Positions 7,576 to 16,100 of a DNA stretch of 64,000 nucleotides are shown here, one piece after another (position 1 is the stretch's first letter; every line of letters begins with the position of its first letter). A model generated the notes under the pieces. That model saw only the letters and a program-made list of their open reading frames with translations. It ran no database searches and was not told where the DNA came from. The position numbers and the translations under genes are program-made. This stretch comes from Chitinophaga sp. XS-30 (lineage in GTDB: Bacteria; Bacteroidota; Bacteroidia; Chitinophagales; Chitinophagaceae), in the NCBI RefSeq assembly GCF_008086345.1, contig NZ_CP043006.1, positions 5,640,032-5,704,031 of the forward strand, written 5' to 3'.

Positions 7576-9720
7576 TCAGGCATTCACTTTACCTTTTACC
7601 TTTGCCACCACTTCTTCAGCGATGTTGTTCGGTGCAGGGCTGTAGTGAGAGAACTCCATGATGGAGGTAGCGCGGCCGGAAGACAGTGAACGCAGCTGCG
7701 TTACGTAACCGAACATTTCGCTCAGGGGCACTTTGGCTTTGATCACCTGTGCGCCATTGCGGGACTCCATACCTTCCAGCATACCACGGCGGCGGTTAAG
7801 GTCACCCGTCACATCACCCATGTACTGGTCGGGTGTGGTCACTTCCACTTTCATGATAGGTTCGAGCAGTACGGGTTTCGCTTTTCTGCCGGCTTCACGG
7901 AAGGCTTGCTTGGCGCAAAGCTCGAAAGACATGGCATCGGAATCCACTGCGTGGAAAGAACCGTCGAACAAACGGACTTTCAGGCTGGTCAGCGGGAAGT
8001 TGGCCAGCACACCATTGTTCATGGACTGTTCAAAACCTTTCTGTACCGCGGGGATGAATTCTTTGGGGATAGCACCACCGAAGATATCATTCACGAACTG
8101 GAAGGATTTGCCTTCGTTTTCTTTCAGCCATTCTTCTTCAGCAGGGCCTATTTCCACCTGGATATCGGCGAATTTACCACGACCACCGGTTTGTTTCTTG
8201 AATACCTCGCGGTGTTCCACCGGTTTGGTCAATGCTTCTTTATAAGCTACCTGGGGAGCGCCCTGGTTTACTTCCACCTTGAATTCGCGGCGCATACGGT
8301 CTACGATGATCTCCAGGTGAAGCTCACCCATACCGGATAATACGGTCTGGCCGGTTTCTTCATCTGTTTTTGCTTTCAGCGTAGGGTCCTCTTCCACCAG
8401 CTTGGCGATGGCCATCCCCATTTTGTCTACGTCTGCCTGTGTTTTAGGCTCGATAGCGATGTGGATAACCGGTTCAGGGAAGGACATGGATTCCAGTACG
8501 ATCGGATGATCTTCGTGGCAGAGCGTGTCCCCTGTTTTGATATCTTTAAAACCAACAGCAGCTCCGATATCACCGGCTTCGATGAAGTCGATCGGGTTCT
8601 GCTTGTTAGCGTGCATCTGCATGATACGGCTGATACGCTCGTTCTTGCCGGTACGGGTGTTCAGTACGTATGAACCACCGTCCAGGCGGCCGGAATAAAC
8701 CCGGAAGAATGCCAGACGGCCTACGAACGGGTCGGTAGCGATCTTGAACGCCAGGGCTGCGAAAGGCTCTTTCGGGTCGGGGTGACGTTCGATCTCCTCT
8801 CCATTATCAGGGTTAACGCCTTTTACGGCTTCAACGTCCATCGGAGAAGGGAGGTAGCGACAAACACCGTCCAGCATTTTCTGCACACCTTTGTTCTTGA
8901 AGGAAGAACCGCACAGCATCGGGATGATCGCCATATCGATAGTGGCTTTGCGGATCGCTTCATGAATTTCAATTTCGGAGATGGAATTCGGGTCTTCGAA
9001 GAATTTCTCCAGCAATTTGTCATCGTAGTCAGCTACTGCTTCCACGAGTTTTGCTCTCCATTCTTCAGCTTCCGCCTGCATATCCGCAGGGATCTCGATC
9101 TCTTCGAAGGTTGCGCCTTTGCCGGCTTCATCCCAGATGATCCCTTTCATGGTGATCAGGTCTACCACGCCTTTGAAGTTATCTTCAGCGCCGATGGGGA
9201 GCATCAGCGGAACAGGATTCGCACCGAGCATTTCCTTCACCTGTTTTACCACGTTCAGGAAGTCCGCACCGGAACGGTCCATTTTGTTCACAAAACCGAT
9301 ACGGGGCACCTTGTATTTGTTAGCCTGGCGCCATACGGTCTCAGACTGGGGCTCAACACCGGATACGGCGCAAAACAATGCCACCAGACCATCCAGTACA
9401 CGCAGTGAACGCTCCACCTCTACGGTAAAGTCCACGTGCCCCGGGGTATCAATGATATTGAATTTATACTGTTTGGTATCAGGCGTACTTGTGCCCTGCA
9501 AGGTCGGGAAGTTCCAGAAACAGGTAGTAGCCGCAGATGTGATGGTAATACCTCTCTCCTGCTCCTGGGCCATCCAGTCCATGGTAGCTGCCCCTTCGTG
9601 AACCTCACCGATTTTGTGGGTCTTTCCTGTATAATACAGAATACGCTCTGTGGTAGTGGTCTTACCGGCATCGATGTGCGCCGCAATACCAAAGTTTCTT
9701 TGAAATCTTAAGTCTGCCAT
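7576..9720 (-). CDS. fusA: translation elongation factor G
   Basis: EF-G, 714 residues, the GTPase that moves tRNAs and mRNA through the ribosome after peptide bond formation. GTPase motifs are intact: AHIDAGKTT (G1, about residue 14), ERGITITSA (switch I region), DTPGHVDF (G3) and NKMD (G4). Domains II-V follow at full length with MGELHLEIIVDRM and the C-terminal PLSEMFGYVTQLRSLSSGRA. The ATG is at 9720. It stands alone here, cut off from rpsG and rpsJ by opposite-strand genes, with its own promoter at 9759-9789 and terminator. Confidence 0.98.
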   Translation of the reverse strand: MADLRFQRNFGIAAHIDAGKTTTTERILYYTGKTHKIGEVHEGAATMDWMAQEQERGITITSAATTCFWNFPTLQGTSTPDTKQYKFNIIDTPGHVDFTVEVERSLRVLDGLVALFCAVSGVEPQSETVWRQANKYKVPRIGFVNKMDRSGADFLNVVKQVKEMLGANPVPLMLPIGAEDNFKGVVDLITMKGIIWDEAGKGATFEEIEIPADMQAEAEEWRAKLVEAVADYDDKLLEKFFEDPNSISEIEIHEAIRKATIDMAIIPMLCGSSFKNKGVQKMLDGVCRYLPSPMDVEAVKGVNPDNGEEIERHPDPKEPFAALAFKIATDPFVGRLAFFRVYSGRLDGGSYVLNTRTGKNERISRIMQMHANKQNPIDFIEAGDIGAAVGFKDIKTGDTLCHEDHPIVLESMSFPEPVIHIAIEPKTQADVDKMGMAIAKLVEEDPTLKAKTDEETGQTVLSGMGELHLEIIVDRMRREFKVEVNQGAPQVAYKEALTKPVEHREVFKKQTGGRGKFADIQVEIGPAEEEWLKENEGKSFQFVNDIFGGAIPKEFIPAVQKGFEQSMNNGVLANFPLTSLKVRLFDGSFHAVDSDAMSFELCAKQAFREAGRKAKPVLLEPIMKVEVTTPDQYMGDVTGDLNRRRGMLEGMESRNGAQVIKAKVPLSEMFGYVTQLRSLSSGRATSIMEFSHYSPAPNNIAEEVVAKVKGKVNA

Positions 9721-9758
9721 AAAAGTAAAATGACTTATAAGTAATGCAATTTGGGGGG

Positions 9759-9789
9759 CAAAGGTAATCTATTTCCATCAATAAATAAA
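9759..9789 (-). promoter_or_regulatory. promoter of fusA
   Basis: On the minus strand TACCTTTG (9759-9766) with TTTA (9786-9789) 19 nt upstream fits the Bacteroidota promoter with one mismatch in the -33 box. The initially transcribed bases GCCCCCCAAATTG nearly match those after the rpsJ and rpsL promoters. The leader is about 35 nt. Confidence 0.75.
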
Positions 9790-9896
9790 GCCGGAATTAT
9801 TTGTGAAATTGTTAAATCATGTGCTGCCGGGCGGGAAAGATTTTCTACCGCTCATCCTTCAAAAACCGCCAGAAATGAAATCAAGCCCTGAAAGCC

Positions 9897-9926
9897 TTTG
9901 TCCGCATCGTTTTTTATATATCTTTA
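9897..9926 (+). promoter_or_regulatory. possible promoter of the T9SS/PorV/collagen operon
   Basis: TTTG (9897-9900), an 18-nt spacer and TATCTTTA (9919-9926) match the consensus with one mismatch. If used, the leader before the 10159 gene would be about 230 nt, which is long. The rest of the 9790-10158 interval shows no gene or strong hairpin. Confidence 0.3.
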
Positions 9927-10158
9927 TGTTGTCTTTGAGCTAATTGAACCCATAAGCATTTCAAGTATCCAGAAAACTTTGATAATAACCGGCTGGGGAA
10001 GCCAAAAATGAGATTCTCCCGGAGAGGGGAAAGTATTGTCCGTGATAAGCATTCTTTTGTCGAGAATGAACCCATCTGATGCTCAGCAGTACTGCTGAAG
10101 GCATGAGGCTCTCCTGTTATTTTTATGCATTCCATAACCATCACATAACCCATCTCTC

Positions 10159-10662
10159 ATGAACCATTATTCTACAAAACTCCTGTTACCTGCCATCATG
10201 CTGGCCATGGCCTGGCTTCCGGCCAGATCGCAGCTGGTACTGGTGCGGCAGGCTGTAGCTTCCGGCGGCGGCAGCGGCCCGGCCGGCGCGGTCAATTTCG
10301 ACTTTACCATCGGCGAAACGATGGTCACCACACTCAGCGGGGGCATCATGCTTACCCAGGGCTTCCAGCAGCCTGAAGTACTGCCCCCTGTTACACAGGG
10401 AGCCAGCCCCATACTGGATTTCATGCTTTTTCCGAATCCTGCCGTGACGACGGTAAAAATGGAATTTGACCTGTTGACGGAGGCCACGGTCGTCTATATG
10501 ATCGTGAACACGGCCGGGCAGGTGATCTTCCAGGATATCAAGCCCTTCGGCCCCGGGAAGGTGACCATTCCCACACCGGTCGACCGGCTGGCGGCGGGCA
10601 TCTATACGGTCATCATCAAGGTGAACGGGCACGTCAGAACGGAAAAGCTGATCGTACAGTAA
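10159..10662 (+). CDS. T9SS-sorted secreted protein
   Basis: A 167-residue exported protein with signal peptide MNHYSTKLLLPAIMLAMAWLPARS and a type IX secretion C-terminal sorting domain at about residues 90-167 (FPNPAVTTVKMEF, then LAAGIYTVIIKVNGHVRTEKLIVQ). The part between (VRQAVASGGGSG, FDFTIGETMVTTLSGG, LTQGFQQPE) is a short segment often seen ahead of such domains in Bacteroidota. T9SS exports such proteins across the outer membrane and PorU cleaves the sorting domain and attaches the cargo to the surface. It is first in a four-gene operon, 33 bp before the porV-like gene. Confidence 0.85.
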   Translation: MNHYSTKLLLPAIMLAMAWLPARSQLVLVRQAVASGGGSGPAGAVNFDFTIGETMVTTLSGGIMLTQGFQQPEVLPPVTQGASPILDFMLFPNPAVTTVKMEFDLLTEATVVYMIVNTAGQVIFQDIKPFGPGKVTIPTPVDRLAAGIYTVIIKVNGHVRTEKLIVQ

Positions 10663-10695
10663 AGCACCCTCTGTTTAATCCAAAAATCATTACAC

Positions 10696-11856
10696 ATGAA
10701 GCAAAAGCACCTGCTGTGCATGCTTTGCTGCATCCTGGCCATACATCCGCTATTTGCCCAGAAATCGCAGCAGCAGCCTATGAACATAGGCGCAGCATTC
10801 CTGCTCGTCAATCCCGATGCGCGGAGCAGCGCAATGGGAGATGCTGTGACGGGTATTGAGCCGGATGCCAATGCCCTCTTCGGGAATGCTGCCAAGATCC
10901 CGTTCGCGGGGGACTGGGGCGTCAGCGCATCCTACTCCCCCTGGATGTGGGACCTGAATGACAGCAAAACCCACATGGGCTACGTTTCCGCCTTCAAAAG
11001 CTGGAATAACCGGGAAGGCGTTGGCCTGTCCGTGAAGTACTTCGACCACGGGGAGGTGACTTTCCGGGACGATAACGGTATGGAACTGCAGCAGTATCGC
11101 CCCCGGGAATACGCCATAGATGGCACTTATGCCCGAAAACTCGGGCAACACCTGGGCATGGCGGTATCGCTGCGCTATATCCGCAGCGAACTCGGTTCCG
11201 GCACCTACAACGGCCTGGTACAAAAACCAGCATCGGCCGTTGCCGGGGATGTGGGACTGTACTACCAGAATTATGCGGACCATATCGAATACGGTAACCG
11301 CTACAGCTGGGGGATCAGTTTTACCAACATCGGCTCCAAACTGAAATACACGGAAGATAACAACCGCAAGACCTTTCTTCCCATGAATCTGCGGATTGGC
11401 GGCGGCTACACTTTCGTGCATACGGAAGACCACCAGTTTTCCCTGGCGGTGGATATCAACAAATTACTGGTACCCACTCCCCCGGTGTACAAACTGGATG
11501 CCGGCGGCTTCCCCACGGACGAGATCGAAAGCGGCCGGGACCCTGATCGCGGTATCGTGGAATCCATCTTTTCCTCCTTCGGAGATGCTCCGGGTGGATT
11601 CGGCGAGGAGATCCGCGAATTCACGATCGGCAGCGGCATGGAATACGCTTACCAGCACAAATTCTTTGCGCGGGCGGGGTATTTCTATGAGCATCCGAAC
11701 AAGGGCAACCGCCAGCATTTTGCAGCAGGCGTTGGCGTGAATATTTCCGGCTTCCGGGTGGATATGGCTTATCTCATGCCTACCGGCACCAGCCTGTTGC
11801 AGCGCAAGAGCCTGCGATTCACGCTGATGTACAGCCCCCGGTTCGGCGAAAACTGA
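10696..11856 (+). CDS. porV: PorV/PorQ-family outer membrane protein
   Basis: A 386-residue outer membrane barrel of the PorV (LptO) group, related to the FadL fold. After signal peptide MKQKHLLCMLCCILAIHPLFAQ the conserved start of the mature protein, AAFLLVNPDARSSAMGDAV...NALFGNAAKIPF, matches PorV. PorV collects cargo from the Sov translocon of the T9SS and hands it to the PorU sortase. It sits between a T9SS-sorted protein and a giant secreted protein, so it may be a paralogue serving this operon rather than the housekeeping PorV (inference). Start ATG 10696. Confidence 0.8.
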   Translation: MKQKHLLCMLCCILAIHPLFAQKSQQQPMNIGAAFLLVNPDARSSAMGDAVTGIEPDANALFGNAAKIPFAGDWGVSASYSPWMWDLNDSKTHMGYVSAFKSWNNREGVGLSVKYFDHGEVTFRDDNGMELQQYRPREYAIDGTYARKLGQHLGMAVSLRYIRSELGSGTYNGLVQKPASAVAGDVGLYYQNYADHIEYGNRYSWGISFTNIGSKLKYTEDNNRKTFLPMNLRIGGGYTFVHTEDHQFSLAVDINKLLVPTPPVYKLDAGGFPTDEIESGRDPDRGIVESIFSSFGDAPGGFGEEIREFTIGSGMEYAYQHKFFARAGYFYEHPNKGNRQHFAAGVGVNISGFRVDMAYLMPTGTSLLQRKSLRFTLMYSPRFGEN

Positions 11857-11894
11857 CCTTCTTTATTTCATACTTATACTTAATGTCAACAGTC

Positions 11895-12332
11895 ATGAAA
11901 ACACTTCTTTGTATAGTCATTCTTGTACTCACGGGCCTCGTATCCGTACATGCCCAGTCTCCCGAAAAGACCCATGATGTTTCCAAAAAAGGCCGGGACC
12001 GGCTTTTCCCGGATTTTGCGCAGGATATTGCGCGCCTGGAGGCTGCGGGCAAGACCAACTCCGTAAAACCGCCCCAGGCACTGGCTACCAGCCCCAGGGC
12101 GGTGCGTGACCTGATCTTTTTGAAAAGCAGCGGCGCCCGGTTATCAGGCGCAGCCCCTGCCACAGCCCTTCAGGTGGCCCCCGAGCAGCGGCAACTCCCT
12201 TCCGCGCTCAGCAGCGCCGAAACGGCCAAAGCCGTTGAGGAGGATAATGCTGCCGCCAGGGCAAAGATCAAAATCCCCAATACTGACCAGGGATCGGAGA
12301 ACGGTCAGCCAGCCCCCAAACCTAAAAACTGA
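11895..12332 (+). CDS. hypothetical exported protein
   Basis: A 145-residue protein from ATG 11895 with signal peptide MKTLLCIVILVLTGLVSVHAQ (an in-frame ATG at 11883 would add four residues). The mature part is polar, rich in Ala, Lys and Pro, with a predicted helix around DFAQDIARLEAAGKT and a disordered C-terminus ending in NGQPAPKPKN. No family is recognised. It sits between porV and the collagen-like gene, only 5 bp before the latter, so an accessory role for secretion or assembly of that protein is a fair guess but not shown. Confidence 0.6.
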   Translation: MKTLLCIVILVLTGLVSVHAQSPEKTHDVSKKGRDRLFPDFAQDIARLEAAGKTNSVKPPQALATSPRAVRDLIFLKSSGARLSGAAPATALQVAPEQRQLPSALSSAETAKAVEEDNAAARAKIKIPNTDQGSENGQPAPKPKN

Positions 12333-12337
12333 GCACA

Positions 12338-15300
12338 ATGAAAAAAATACTATATCCGGTTATACTCCTCCTGTTGCTGTCGCTGCAGGACACTTTCGCA
12401 CAAAACGGGCTTTCCGGCATCAACTACCAGGCTGTTGCCCGGAATGCCAACGGCACCGTGTTCGCCAACAAGGCGGTATCGGTCCGTTTTACCATTCGCG
12501 GCGGCGCGGCTGCCGGCCCTGTTCAATACCAGGAAACACATAATGCCAATACCAACAACCTCGGCCTCTTCACTTTGCAGATCGGGCGCGGCACCCCGGT
12601 GACGGGTACCTTTGCCGGCGTTCCCTGGGGCGATGCCAACCAGTACATCCAGGTGGAAGTGAACCCCGGCAGCGGGTATGCCGACCTCGGTACTGCCCAG
12701 CTGATGAGTGTGCCGTTTGCACAATTTGCGGCGAACGGGGTGGCTGGACCGGTTGGTCCTGCCGGCCCTGCCGGGCCCGTTGGTCCCGCCGGACCTGCCG
12801 GTGCTGATGGCGCGACTGGCCCCGTTGGGCCAGCTGGACCTGCTGGTGCTGTTGGCGCGGCTGGCCCTGTTGGTCCCGCCGGACCTGCCGGTGCTGATGG
12901 CGCGACTGGTCCCGTTGGGCCTGCGGGTCCCGTTGGCCCTGCTGGCCCTATTGGTCCCGCTGGACCGGCGGGTGCGGATGGAGCTGTTGGTCCGGTTGGG
13001 CCTGCCGGACCCATTGGCCCCATTGGACCTGCCGGCCCTGCAGGGCCTGCGGGTTCCATCGCCGGAGCGCCTGCCGGCGGAGATCTGAGCGGTACATACC
13101 CCGATCCCACGGTCGCCCAAATTCAGGCCATACCGGTATCCGCTGCAGCGCCAGCGGCCGGGCAGGTGTTGAAATTCGATGGAACAAGCTGGGCTCCTGC
13201 CACAGATAATGCAGGAGGCGGAACGTTCACCCTGCCTTACAGCGCTACGGAGAATAATGCAGCCACGCTTTTTTCCATTACCAATGATGGTGACGGCACA
13301 TCGCTGGAAGGCGTGAACAACACCGCTACAGCCAGTATCAGCGCGATCAGGGGTATTGTGAGCTCCACCAGCCCCGGCGGATTTTCTTCCGCTGTGCGGG
13401 GCATCAATAACGGTACAGGCGGCCTGGGTGTTGGCGTATGGGGCTCCCAAGCGGGTTCCGGATGGGGCGTTTACGGTACAACGCCTAACGGTTTGGGCAT
13501 TTACGGCAATTCATCAGGAGGCGGCACAGGCGTGTATGCCAACAGCAATACAGGTACAGGGCTTACGGCCACCAGTAATAACGGCATTCCTGCCAGCATC
13601 TCCATTTTCAACAATGCCAATGCGAACCATGTACTGGAAGCCAATACCGTGGGAAATGGCACGGTCATCAACGTTACTTCATCCGGCAACGGAGCAGGTG
13701 TTCGCAGCTCTACCGGCTCCGGTTTTGCAGTGCACGGCATTACCAGCGCGCAAACTTCAGCCGGTATTATCGGGGATAACAACGGCGGCGGTGAAGCGGT
13801 GGTAGGCCGTACAACAAGTGATATTGCCGGGGCGGTTGTAGGCCGGAATGATGGAGGAGGATATGGTGTGCGCGGGTTCATTTCAACCAATACCAGCGGC
13901 ACCGGAGTTGGTGTACTCGGGCAAGTAGGTCTGAACAACAGCACCGGCAGGGCCGGCCGTTTCGAGAACCTTAATCAGACCAATACCACCGGCAATACCC
14001 TGGAAGTGGAAACAAACGGCAACGGTAATATCCCGGACAATACACAGGGCAATGCCGCTTCCTTCCTCGTGAACAATACCAATAGCGTAGGTGCGGCCGT
14101 AAGAGGGGAAGTAAAAACGATCTTCGGCAACTTCGGGGCTGCGGGGCTGTTTGGTATTTCTTCCGGTACCGGTGGGTTAGCCGGGCTTTTCCATGCCTCC
14201 AATGTAAACGGTAACGGCGCGGCGCTGGTGTCTATCACGGAGGGCAATGGCAATGCCATCACGGCTAATGCGGGAAAGGACGGCAATGCGATAGAAGCGA
14301 ATATAGACGGAAGCGGCAACGCGCTGTATGCCTGGGTACCTACTTTCGCAACGGGCCGCGCGGGCCGGTTCAATATCTTCAACGAGAATAGTACCAGCGA
14401 CGCAATCACTGTGACCACTGTAGGGAACGGTATAGCCGGCAATTTCAAGGTAGACAGGACTACAGGCACTTCCCCGGCGGTAAAAGGTGAAGTAAATTCC
14501 ATCTTCGCCAATTTCGGAACGGCGGGCGTATATGGCCTGTCATCCGGCACCGGTGGTTATGCCGGCTTGTTCTATGCTTCCAATCCGGCTGGCAACGGCC
14601 CGGCTGTTCTGGCCCTTACGGAGGGTAACGGCAACGGCGTCACCGCTAACGCAGGCGGAAGTGGGGATGGCGTGGAAGCCAGCGCTGACGGCAGCGGAAA
14701 TGCCGTTTATGGATGGATACCCAACTTCGGATCAGGCCGTGCCGGCCGTTTTGCCAACTTCAACACCGGTAATACCAATCCTGTTGTCCATATCAGCACC
14801 ACTGGCACAGGATCCACATTGCTGGCCAACCACGGAGGCGCTTCGGGCAACATCGCCGTTTTCCAAAGCAGTGGCACTAACGTGGCCAGGGTGAACAAGG
14901 CGGGAAGGGGATTTTTCAACGACGGTACCCAGAACAGCGGAGCAGATATTGCCGAGTCCTTTGATGTAAGCGGGGGAAAAGCGGCGTATGAACCGGGAGA
15001 TGTGTTGGTGATCGCTACGGATGCGGACAGGATGATGGAGAAATCCAGCACTCCCTATTCCAGCCTCGTTGCCGGTGTGTACGCTACCAAACCGGGCGTA
15101 TTGCTGACGGAAGCGGGTATTGACGAGAATATCGACCACCAGGTGCCGATGGGCGTTGTGGGCGTGATCCCCACCAAAGTTTGTGACGAAGGCGGGCCCA
15201 TCAAACGGGGCGATATGCTGGTGACTTCCGGCAAACCGGGTTATGCCATGAAAGCAGACCCCGAAAAGGTAAAACCCGGCCAGGTGATCGGCAAGGCGCT

Positions 15301-15355
15301 GCAGGAACTCCGTTCCGGCGAAGGCATGATCAAAGTGCTGGTCAATGTAAAATAA
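12338..15355 (+). CDS. large secreted collagen-like protein
   Basis: A 1005-residue exported protein. Signal peptide residues 1-21 (ends DTFAQ). Residues 24-133 form an N-terminal domain common in secreted Bacteroidota proteins (GINYQAVARNANG...LGLFTLQIGRG...AQLMSVPFAQFAANG). Residues 134-241 are 36 uninterrupted Gly-X-Y triplets, mostly GPA, GPV, GPI, GAD. Residues about 290-870 are glycine- and asparagine-rich repeats suggesting a beta-helical stalk, including two homologous modules of about 120 residues (about 585-705 and 705-825). Residues about 870-1005 (DIAESFDVSGGKAAYEPGDVLVI...KVLVNVK) form a C-terminal domain like those ending many fibre-type proteins. It probably makes a trimeric surface fibre. 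No T9SS sorting domain is seen at its end, so its export route is open. Confidence 0.85.
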   Translation: MKKILYPVILLLLLSLQDTFAQNGLSGINYQAVARNANGTVFANKAVSVRFTIRGGAAAGPVQYQETHNANTNNLGLFTLQIGRGTPVTGTFAGVPWGDANQYIQVEVNPGSGYADLGTAQLMSVPFAQFAANGVAGPVGPAGPAGPVGPAGPAGADGATGPVGPAGPAGAVGAAGPVGPAGPAGADGATGPVGPAGPVGPAGPIGPAGPAGADGAVGPVGPAGPIGPIGPAGPAGPAGSIAGAPAGGDLSGTYPDPTVAQIQAIPVSAAAPAAGQVLKFDGTSWAPATDNAGGGTFTLPYSATENNAATLFSITNDGDGTSLEGVNNTATASISAIRGIVSSTSPGGFSSAVRGINNGTGGLGVGVWGSQAGSGWGVYGTTPNGLGIYGNSSGGGTGVYANSNTGTGLTATSNNGIPASISIFNNANANHVLEANTVGNGTVINVTSSGNGAGVRSSTGSGFAVHGITSAQTSAGIIGDNNGGGEAVVGRTTSDIAGAVVGRNDGGGYGVRGFISTNTSGTGVGVLGQVGLNNSTGRAGRFENLNQTNTTGNTLEVETNGNGNIPDNTQGNAASFLVNNTNSVGAAVRGEVKTIFGNFGAAGLFGISSGTGGLAGLFHASNVNGNGAALVSITEGNGNAITANAGKDGNAIEANIDGSGNALYAWVPTFATGRAGRFNIFNENSTSDAITVTTVGNGIAGNFKVDRTTGTSPAVKGEVNSIFANFGTAGVYGLSSGTGGYAGLFYASNPAGNGPAVLALTEGNGNGVTANAGGSGDGVEASADGSGNAVYGWIPNFGSGRAGRFANFNTGNTNPVVHISTTGTGSTLLANHGGASGNIAVFQSSGTNVARVNKAGRGFFNDGTQNSGADIAESFDVSGGKAAYEPGDVLVIATDADRMMEKSSTPYSSLVAGVYATKPGVLLTEAGIDENIDHQVPMGVVGVIPTKVCDEGGPIKRGDMLVTSGKPGYAMKADPEKVKPGQVIGKALQELRSGEGMIKVLVNVK
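12737..13060 (+). repeat. Gly-X-Y coding repeat (36 triplets)
   Basis: This 324-bp stretch encodes 36 unbroken collagen triplets. At DNA level it is built from near-identical 9-, 18- and 45-bp units (GGT/GGC CCN GTT/GCC), so it is prone to slippage or recombination. Copies of a longer unit encoding GPAGADGATGPVGPAGP recur near 12806, 12896 and 12968. Confidence 0.9.
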
Positions 15356-15431
15356 GAGCAGGGCGATGTCTGGCCAGTGCGAAAACGTCTCTGGCCGGAC
15401 AAGGCCCGCAATGTATAAACAGCTTCAATGC

Positions 15432-15480
15432 AAAAAGCCGTCTTCATGGGTTGATAAAACCAGGGAGGCGGCTTCTTTAT
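15432..15480 (+). terminator. probable terminator of the collagen operon
   Basis: A long imperfect hairpin (AAAAAGCCG ... CGGCTTCTTT, with GGGTT/AACC inside) lies about 80 bp after the collagen-like gene and ends in TTCTTTATT. Shape supports an intrinsic terminator on the plus strand. Confidence 0.55.
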
Positions 15481-15532
15481 TGGAGGCTTTCCCACCAGCT
15501 TCCCTGCAACCGGAAAAGATGGGTAGGGACAA

Positions 15533-15565
15533 AACAAGAACATCCCCGGAAAGACCGGAGATGTT
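15533..15565 (-). terminator. terminator of rpsL-rpsG
   Basis: Inverted repeat AACATCTCCGG / CCGGGGATGTT (one mismatch, 5-nt loop, 15539-15565) lies 37 bp past the rpsG stop. On the minus strand it is followed by CTTGTTTTGTCC, a T-rich tract. Confidence 0.7.
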
Positions 15566-15601
15566 CGGAAATTATATCTATTCCGCCGAAGCGGGAATAT
15601 G

Positions 15602-16069
15602 CTATATTTTGAAGTGGGAGAAAGCTTTGTTAGCTTCAGCCATACGGTGGGTATCTTCTTTCTTTTTGTAAGCGGCACCTTCACCTTTGCTGGCAGCGAT
15701 GATCTCGTTGGCCAGTTTTTCAGCCATGCTCTTGCCGTTTCTTTCGCTTGCGTAACGTACGAGCCATTTGATGCTGAGGGATACTTTTCTGTCCGCACGA
15801 ACTTCCGCGGGGATCTGGAAGGTAGCACCACCGATACGGCGGCTGCGTACTTCTACGGCAGGCGTTACGTTGGATAATGCTTTTTTCCAGATATCGTAAC
15901 CGTTTTCGTTCGTCTGAGCGCTTACGCGGTCTACGGCATCATAGAAAATTTTATAGGCAATGCTCTTTTTTCCTTGTTCCATGATATTATTCACGAAACG
16001 GGTCACCAGTTTATCCTGAAACCTGGGGTCCGGGGCCAGTGGTAATTTTTTCGCAGCTTGCTTTCTCAT
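15602..16069 (-). CDS. rpsG: 30S ribosomal protein S7
   Basis: Ribosomal protein S7, 155 residues. S7 organises the 16S 3' major domain and touches the E-site tRNA. Diagnostic features: MRKQAAKKLPLAPDPRFQDKLVTRFVNNIM at the start, GGATFQIPAEVRADRKVSLSIKWLV and the C-terminal KKEDTHRMAEANKAFSHF. ATG 16069. It follows rpsL by 31 bp. In the canonical str operon fusA would come next, but here a hairpin and an opposite-strand operon intervene. Confidence 0.98.
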   Translation of the reverse strand: MRKQAAKKLPLAPDPRFQDKLVTRFVNNIMEQGKKSIAYKIFYDAVDRVSAQTNENGYDIWKKALSNVTPAVEVRSRRIGGATFQIPAEVRADRKVSLSIKWLVRYASERNGKSMAEKLANEIIAASKGEGAAYKKKEDTHRMAEANKAFSHFKI

Positions 16070-16100
16070 TTATTTGAAAAATTTCGACTTTTATAATTTG

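Noticed and set aside
9914..10153. Minus-strand open frame in the fusA upstream region
   Set aside because: No recognisable domain and no plausible promoter; it lies in the leader of a plus-strand operon.
12523..13110. Minus-strand open frame that also reads as Gly-Pro-Ala triplets
   Set aside because: It is the mirror of the GGN-CCN-GCN codons of the collagen-like gene; no start signal, no neighbours, and the sense protein has a signal peptide and full domains.
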